This document shows, piece by piece, positions 57,223-64,000 of a stretch of 64,000 nucleotides of DNA. The translations under genes were made by a program, and so were the position numbers. Below the pieces are notes generated by a model, which saw only the letters and a program-made list of their open reading frames with translations, did not search any database and was not told the DNA's origin. Positions within the stretch are counted from its first letter, which is position 1. The number at the start of each line of letters is the position of its first letter. Source of the DNA: Chionoecetes opilio (Eukaryota > Arthropoda > Malacostraca > Decapoda > Majidae); NCBI GenBank assembly GCA_016584305.1, contig JACEEZ010019858.1:107501-171500 (forward strand). The letters are read 5' to 3'.

Positions 57223-58168
57223 GATGTATTTACCAAAGATAAAATAAAATTGTCTGAGGTTGGGAGAAAATACCGAATATTTCAGTGTATAAAGCGCTCT
57301 TTTGTATAAGACACACCTTTATTTTCAAGACTACCTTCAGGGGTAAAAAATTTCTTGTGTTATTTCTTAGACTATTTCTTTCCCTGCTACCACCATTTCA
57401 CTGTCCCTCACTTTTACAGTTACCTCCCCCCAAAAAAAAGAAAAAGAAAACAAGATTCGGTGTCAGGTTAAAATGCATGGTAAGCCACATAGGAGGCGTC
57501 CAGTGGGAAAAGGACGAGTTGACCAATTTTGAGAAAATGAGATATCTACAGATATTTCCTCAATATAACCGACCCTTCCACGTGTGATGAAAAGATAAGC
57601 GATTCGCCCCCATAATCACCTCTAAAACAAAGCTCACAGAAATGTTACTTTGACCTCGATACTGCCTACCAGGGTGCTGCTCTCCATAGCAGAAGAGCAA
57701 GATGACAAACCAATGGCAGGGGGCTTTGTAAACGGGTGTGTTTACATCTGCTACCTCAGCCGATCACAGGTTGCCTCCCTTGCGCCCGCACAGTCAGCCA
57801 TTACCCCCTTCTCTAAACAGATGCTGCTGCCTAAGTTCTCTGTTTACATCGTGGTTTTCGTGTATAATAGTGCGATAATGAAGTCAAGTGACTCGGATAG
57901 TGGGGGAAAAGACTTACGATTATTAGGTAGAGGGTAAGGCATCAGTCTGAGTGGAAGCAAGTCGTGGCAAAAAAATAGAGACCGTGACTAAAGATAGTTT
58001 AAGGTAAGTTTAGATAGATAGATAGATAGTTCTAAGGTAAGATAGTTGATGTGGAAATTTGCCAAAAATCTGTTTTGGGCTTTAGCATCATGAATTTAGC
58101 ATTTTATATTCCTTATGTTTTGAGCTTGTGTTGTGTATACAAGAAAGAAATTGTTGATTTGCCATATA
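57223..58168. other. Unassigned intron sequence
   Basis: Near 57272 TACCGAATATTTCAGTGTAT AAAGCG and TGTATAAGACACACC resemble the termini of 60566-61242, but no right end was found. A (GATA)n run lies at 58012-58030. No gene. Confidence 0.4.
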
Positions 58169-59606
58169 CAGTGGCCCCTTGCATTTGGCCAGTTTTAGTT
58201 TGGCGAAACACGGCATTGGCGGTAGGTTGGATATCCAATCATCCATATCATATATATCCAATCCATATCATATCCAATCATCAATATCCAATCCAGAATC
58301 CCAATTTGGCGCTTCAAATTCACTTTTGGCGAGATGCGCGCTGACGGCACGGAATTACGTCTGCCCTGAATGCACCACCCGCAAGCATCCATCTTGGTGT
58401 TTGTTATCTTCCGGGCAGCGTTCTTGATGACTGCGCTGTTTTTTGCTCAAGTGACGGTACCTTTGGCGTTTCACACTAAGACTGGCATCTACAAGTACTG
58501 GTAGTGGTGGTGGTTCGAGGAAGCCAGGTGATGATAAGAACAAGGGTAAAAATGAGGAGAAACGAGAGTGGAGGAAAGGCAAACACAGCCACAATCACTG
58601 CCGCCTACACAGCCACCACACTCACTAGTCTCACCAGGCCTAACTCTAAATAACTCATGGTAAATAACATCTGTTATCTATATTATCTATTGTTTTTTGT
58701 AATGCTGTTAACGTTTCATGTAATGTGTCTTTGCTTTTAAGCAGTTAAAGTACGAAAATGGAGGTCAAAAGGGTGAACTCGTGCCTCGTCAAGGACTAGG
58801 CTCGTCGTCAGGTGGGCCGTGAGTGCTGTGTGGCGGCAGCCCGCAAGCGGGTGAGGGAGACATCCAGGAAGCGGGATGTTTCTCTTATCCATGGGTGCAA
58901 GGAGGAGTCTGAGCGGTAATGACCCATGGTGGTGGCATGGAGGGCGTTGCCTAGCGAGATATCCCAGGTGAAGCAGCAGACCCGAGATATCAGACGTTTT
59001 ACAGTAGAGAGTGGCAGCGGGAGGGGGGTGATGTTTACATCTGACGGCCATCTTGACAGCAGCAACCGTAACCTTGTTGACCCAGCTCTTGTTTTTTTTT
59101 TTTGTTTTTTTTAGTATTATGCATTACATCGGCGCCTAACTCTAAATAATTCATGGTAAATAACATCTGTTATCTATTTTATCTATTGTCTTTTGTATTG
59201 TTGTTAATGCTTCATGTATAATGTCTTTGCTTTTAACCCCTTGAGACCCAGGACGTAATTTCCATTGATTTTTGGGTACCATAAGACAATTTTTAGTGAT
59301 TATAAGCAATACTTTATAGATATGACCTGTTTAGTATCCTTGTTGGCTAACTAATTTGATATATTACGTTACTTTTCGTAATTTAATGGCTCGACAACAT
59401 ACAATTTTTTATAGTAAAGGAAAGATCTGGGCGTGAAGGGGTTAAACAGTTAAAGTACGAAAAAGGAGGTCAAAAGGGTGAACTCGGGCCTCGTCAAAGA
59501 CTAATGGATAATTTTCCTATTGAAAGTACTATTTGCGTTTGGTAAAATTCCCTTTTGGCGATGGTTTGGCAAGACTAATTAAATCGCCAAACGTGAGGGA
59601 CCTCTG
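58169..59606. mobile_element. pogo-like TIR element with internal tandem duplication
   Basis: CAGTGGCCCCTTGCATTTGG (58169) and AAACGTGAGGGACCTCTG (ending 59606), TA flanks. Positions 58645-58800 are repeated at 59138-59505 (CATGGTAAATAACATCTGTT, GAGGTCAAAAGGGTGAACTC), and the second copy is interrupted by a piggyBac-like MITE. Confidence 0.87.
59237..59441. mobile_element. piggyBac-like MITE (205 bp)
   Basis: CCCCTTGAGACCCAGG (59237) and CTGGGCGTGAAGGGG (ending 59441), flanked by TTAA on both sides (59233-59236, 59442-59445). Related termini are seen in 34763-35456. The first tandem copy at about 58736 retains the uninterrupted TTAA site. Confidence 0.92.
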
Positions 59607-59608
59607 TA

Positions 59609-60415
59609 GTGCCATTTTCTTCTAAATTTTGTTAATTTTTTTTGAAAAATTCTAAAAAATCACAGAATATTGCCACGATTTTTACATCAGTTTAATCATG
59701 ATGATATTAAGTTTAATTTCCATGCAAAATACTAGGAATCATGCAAAATTTTGTGGAAAAAAAATAGGGGGGTGGTCGAAAAAATATATTAATTGATGTT
59801 ATTCATATTACAAGAAATTACTGTCTTAATCAATACAAAATTAATAGTACCAAACAATACATATGGTTCACAAAGCAACATGGTCATACAAACTACTGAA
59901 CCTTAACTTTGACCTTAATTATTTCAAAACTTAGTTTTGGTTAAGTTGTTGTTTTGCCACTGGAAGCCTCAGAAAGTATTGACGACTGAATTCAGCTCAA
60001 ATTTTGCGAGTATGGGAGTTAATATACATCTAGCAATTTAGCCTGAGTGTTAGCTTGTATTGGCATAGGTTTACGTGCCAGTGTCAGATTAAGATACAGA
60101 TAAACAAGACATGAAGGCAAATACAGTACACTAGGAACAGCTTGGATCAGCTTCCATTGAAAAATAATAGAGTGAATGTCTTCCAGTGAATTATATTGAT
60201 AAATATCCCCCAAAATTGCGTAATTTCGGAATTTTGAATTTTAGATGTCCACAGTGTAGCCTACTGCATATCCAAATATAGAACCATAATTTAGATACTG
60301 CATGTGTTTCATTGTAACTATTAGTTTAATTTTCATTTCGTTTGTGCCCATGTAACTAACATCACTTAATACAGCATTATGTTTCTATTGTTTGTCATTT
60401 GTTAAAATTTTTTGT
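59609..60415. other. No recognizable gene or element
   Basis: AT-rich, with only short ORFs. Confidence 0.5.
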
Positions 60416-61400
60416 GGAGGCCGTGGCAGAGTGGTCAGCGCCTGGAAGCTGCAAGCTCGTTGTTCTGAGTTCGATTCCCGAGGGGTCCTAAAATCTTTTT
60501 GCAATCGTCAAGTGGCAAACGAATACCCACATGCTGCCCATTAACTATATCTTCGACGCCAAGTACCGTATATGGCTGTGTATAAGATGACTCGGTGTAT
60601 AAGACGACCTCCAAAATTTCTAGTAAAAACGTAGGTTTTGGGGGTTTTATACTCACCGTATAAGACTACCCTCCAAGGTAGACCACTCAGCTTATACAAG
60701 ATTAGGTACCAACAGCACATAGGGTGGTCTTAAAATTTTATTGACATTTAAAAACATATTAAAAATTTTAATATATTAGGAGTAGGTAGAATAATAAAGT
60801 TCTTAAAAAAATTTTTAGGCGAAGGCCTACATCTATGCAAATTCCTCTCTTGACTGCTGTTAATTCATATACCACTCACATATATTCTCTGTGTACAGTA
60901 TATATATATATGGGACGACAGTTGCACGTGGCACTCCTCAACACATAATTCTGGTTGCAACCCTACACATAGTTACATTACACATCCTGATCAGCTTACT
61001 CATCTAGCTACACTTATTATTTTATTAAAATAATGTGAATTACGGTAAGTGATTTCAGTAGAAAGTATCTTGTGTTTTTACCAAGGCGGGGTAAGCCTAC
61101 CATCAATCACTACCCGCGCTAACAACGTCCCCTACACCACAGGATTTAAGGTTCACATTTTATACTGGGTGTATAAGACCCCCCCAATTTTCGGGGCAAT
61201 TTTTTAAGGTTAAAAGGTTGTCTTATACGCAGCCCTATGCGGTACCTAGGAGATGGCGGCATGAGCCTCTAATCTTAGGCGCCACTATAGAAATCATGCC
61301 TGCGCCACCACAGGTGAAGGCCAATCATCAAAGCCCTCAAATGAACATCCAGGGCCTACTATCCGAACCCTGTTGGTCATACTTCCTACAGGGGCAATAG
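60416..61400 (+). mobile_element. tRNA-derived SINE, family A, copy 7, split by an insertion
   Basis: Head at 60418-60563 (box A GTGGCAGAGTGG, box B GAGTTCGATTCCC) and body from 61245 (GGCATGAGCCTCTAATC, CACTATAGAAATCATGCC, CCTACAGGGGCAATAG). The two parts abut perfectly in the consensus when the 677-bp insertion is removed. Confidence 0.9.
60566..61242. mobile_element. TA-flanked TIR element inside SINE copy 7
   Basis: CCGTATATGGCTGTGTATAA (60566) and TTATACGCAGCCCTATGCGG (ending 61242), TA flanks. Inner GTATAAGACGACC and GGTTGTCTTATAC also mirror. No ORF. Confidence 0.9.
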
Positions 61401-61739
61401 ACTCAAATAGAAAAAGAGAGAGAGAGAGGAAAAAAAAAAAATAATAATATACACAGCAGTGTTGTAGGTCTCGAGACCAGTTTGATGTGGTCTTGGTCTT
61501 GATCTTGGTCTTAAAGCTTGTGGTCTCGGAGTTTTGGCTCGAGATCAGGTTGAGACCAGTATTAAAAAGTGTATCGTTCAAATGACGAATATTTCTGGCA
61601 AATAAAAATAAAATTTGAGTAATTTTTGACAAGAAATGCCAAAATTGGCAGGATCTAGCAACTTTATCCAGTACTCTTGTGGGAGGACCATCACTGCAGA
61701 GTTGACAATTTAGCGACATTGTCGCTAGATCTAGAGATA
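61401..61739. other. Unassigned, possible hAT end
   Basis: CAGTGTTGTAGGTCTCGAGA CC near 61456 and repeated GGTCTTGGTCTTG words resemble a hAT subterminal region. No partner end is visible. Confidence 0.35.
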
Positions 61740-64000
61740 TTATTATTATTTTTTTTACATCACAAAGGACTGGCCAAGGGGAAAAAGAGAAGCAACAAAA
61801 TGCCTGCTTAGTTGCCAGCCATATAAAGAAGACAGTAAGAGGATATATAAAAGGGGGGTGGGTCCGTGAAGAAATTTAAGTCATAAGGTGGAATAATAGA
61901 AACGGGAAGAAAGTTCCAGAGTTTACCAATGACGGGGATGAAAGAGTAAAGATACTGATTAACCCTTGCAATAGGAAGATGGACAGAATAGGGGTGAGAA
62001 TGAGTAGAAAGTATTGTGCAGCGAGGCCGCGGGAGGGGGGGAGGCATGCAGTTAGCAAATTCAGAAGAGCAGTGAGCATGAAAATAACGGTAGAAGATAG
62101 CAAGAGAAGCAACATTGCGGCGGTGGTTTAAGATTGAAGACAATCGGTCAGAGGAGAGGAGTTGATGAGACGAAAAGCTTTTGACTCAACCCTGTTTAGG
62201 AGAGCTGTATGAGTGGATCCTCCCCAAACATGTGAGACATACTCCATACATGGGCGGATAAGGCCCCTATACAGAGCAAGCAATTGGGAGGGAGAAAAAA
62301 ATGGTCGCAGATGCCACAGGACACCTAACTTCATAGAAGCTGTTTTAGCAAAAGATGAAATGTGAGATTTTCAGTTCAAATTTTTAGTAAAGGATAGTCC
62401 AAGAATGTTCATTGTAGAAGAAGGAGATAGTTGAGTGTCATTGAAGAAGAGGGGATAGTTATCTGGTAGGTTTTGTCGAGTAGATAGGTGAAGAAATTGG
62501 GTTTTTGAGGCATTGAACAAAACAAGGTTTGCTTTGCCCCGATCAGAAATTATAGAAAGATCAGAAGTTAGGCGCTCGGTGGCATCTCTCCGTAAAACAC
62601 TTAGTTCCTGTTGAGTTGGACGTCATAATGAACAACGTTGAAAAATGCAGGGTAGAATCATCAGCGTAGGAGTGGATAGGGCTTTGAGTTAGACTTAGAA
62701 GATCATTAATGAATAATAGAAAGAGAGTGTGTGATAGGACGGTTAGAAAGGAAACTTAAGATGAAGGTGCAGAGAAAGGGATAGAAACCAAATGAGGGTA
62801 GTCTACAAATTTAAGTATTGTGCCAGGCTCTATCAAAAGCTTTTGATATGTCAAAAGGCCACAGCAAAAGTTTCACCTAAACCCCTAAAGGAGGATGACC
62901 AAGATTCAGTTAGGAAAACTAGAAGTTAGGCAGTAGATCGCCCTTTATGGAAACCGTACTGATGATCAGATAGAAGATTGTGAACATGTAGATTGTCAGG
63001 GCTGAGGTGGTTATCTATTAATATTACCAAACTTAAGAAATGGGGGGGAAGAAAAATCGTAGAAGTATGATTACCCCGAATATATTTACACACACACACA
63101 AAATCAAGAACTGGCTAGCCGCCAATTATCAGGGACCAAACAACTACTGCAATGATGAGCAAGGGTAATGTCACCCTAAGAACTCCCTGGAACGCTGCCT
63201 GTAGAGAAGGTGAATTGCAGCAGCAATCTTCAGCACCGTAGAATACCACTTCAGACAAGGGGAGCGTTGAATGGTGAGCTGGACAGTGAAGGGCCGTCAG
63301 GTAGAGAGCCTAATTCTCCAGCGAGGGCCTTCAGGGGTTGAGAACAGCAGCAAGGTAGTGGAAAGGTGTTGTCAGCGTGGAGAGCTATGGCTGTCTGCCT
63401 AGCCGTGGATGGCGAGGCTCCGTCATAACAATGGGTAGAGTACCCCCTTACCCAGTACCCCCTTACCCCGGGGCACGGGGCTGGAAGTGTTGACGTGGAT
63501 AGTCGGGTAACTGTGCTTGAAGCCTCGAAGCATGCCGCTTGGTGAAGTGAAAGTGGTAATCACCGTTACCGTAATGAGGGAGGTGTAGGTCAGGTGTAGT
63601 TCCTCACATAGATGCTTAAGAATCTTATTATTTAGTATAGATTCAAAAGCTTTAGAAAGGCAGGAAGTCAAAGCTATAGGACGGTAGTTTGAAGGATTAG
63701 AACGGTCATCCTTCTTAGGAACAGGTTGAATGTGAACAAACTTCCAGCAAGAAGGAAAGGTGGAAGTAGATAGACAAAGATAGAAAAGTTTGACCAGGCA
63801 GAGTGCAAACACAATTTTTGAGAACAATAGGAGGGATTCTGTCAGAACTGTATGCCTTCCGAGGGTCTAGGCCAGAAAAGGCAAAAAAAACATCATTACG
63901 AAGGATCTTAATGACAGGCATAACATAGTCAGGGGATGGAGGAGAAGGAGGAATAAGCCCTTCATCAACCAGAGTGGAACTTGTAGCAAATGTTTGAGCA
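61740..64000 (-). pseudogene. Jockey-like LINE, ORF2 and 3' end (runs off the window)
   Basis: Minus strand. RT N-terminal motifs at 63920-63620: PVIKILRNDVFFAFSGLDPR, SDRIPPIVLKNC, KFVHIQPVPKKDDRSNPSNY RPIAL. After a 600-bp inserted block come NLLSDHQYGFHKGRSTA, SSFRGLGETFAVAF, then QELSVLRRDATERLTSDLSI, NLVLFNASKTQFLHLSTRQN and MKLGVLWHLRPFFSPSQLLA, LIRPCMEYVSHVWGGSTHTA. The 3' end is CCTTGGCCAGTCCTTTGTGA with an A tail (T-run at 61745). The catalytic YADD segment is decayed, and many stops are present. 3'-end copies of this family occur at 19004, 24590 and 36909. Confidence 0.85.
62997..63610. repeat. 600-bp dispersed block, copy 2 (inside the Jockey RT)
   Basis: TCAGGGCTGAGGTGGTTATC to GTGTAGTTCCTCACAT. 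It interrupts the RT reading between LCEEL and HVHNLLSD. Flanks AACTACAC and ATCTACAT (minus strand) are a possible 8-bp duplication with two mismatches. Confidence 0.65.

Overview
The window is animal nuclear DNA. There is one spliced host gene with very long introns, and almost everything else is transposable elements, fold-back repeats and long (CT)n, (GA)n, (TA)n and (TATC)n microsatellites. tRNA-derived SINEs, Jockey-like and RTE-like LINEs, a Ty3/gypsy element, hAT, piggyBac, PIF/Harbinger and pogo/Tc1-like elements, together with the extreme microsatellite load, fit an arthropod. A decapod crustacean (crab or shrimp) is my best guess, but this is inference from TE style. There is no prokaryotic gene, CRISPR array, rRNA or functional tRNA gene.

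Host gene: five consecutive exons of a tweety-homologue (TTYH) membrane channel gene lie on the + strand at 13105-13239, 25180-25340, 40873-40984, 44123-44308 and 44774-44928. All have GT/AG splice sites and compatible phases. They encode the extracellular N-terminus, TM1-TM2, the first extracellular helical region and TM3, about 249 residues. The 3' half of the gene lies beyond the window, so everything from 13240 to the right end is intron. The introns measure about 11.9, 15.5, 3.1, 0.46 and more than 19 kb.

Layout: 1-8677 is upstream repeat-rich DNA (two SINE families, fold-back MITE 6548-7619, Harbinger MITE 8321-8633). 8678-12598 is a composite hAT-like element containing a 1.76-kb palindrome. 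Intron 1 holds a fold-back, a Jockey fragment split by a 2.9-kb TIR transposon, a fold-back whose loop is a microsatellite, TIR elements carrying 153-bp tandem repeats derived from a LINE reverse-transcriptase tail, a pogo-like MITE and a second giant palindrome (22482-23946). Intron 2 holds a multi-level hAT nest (25957-32660), LINE fragments, an RTE copy split by a pogo-like MITE that itself contains a piggyBac-like MITE, and further TIR elements. Intron 5 holds a 7.9-kb Ty3/gypsy retrotransposon (45352-53215, minus strand) with nearly identical LTRs, followed by SINEs, LINE remains and more MITEs, ending in a Jockey-like LINE that runs off the window.

Most notable: the gypsy element has gag and pol in one frame, separated by a single UGA followed by CUAG, the classic high-readthrough context. 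Its pol is otherwise broken by one frameshift. Several nested insertions can be dated relative to one another because empty sites or target-site duplications are visible.
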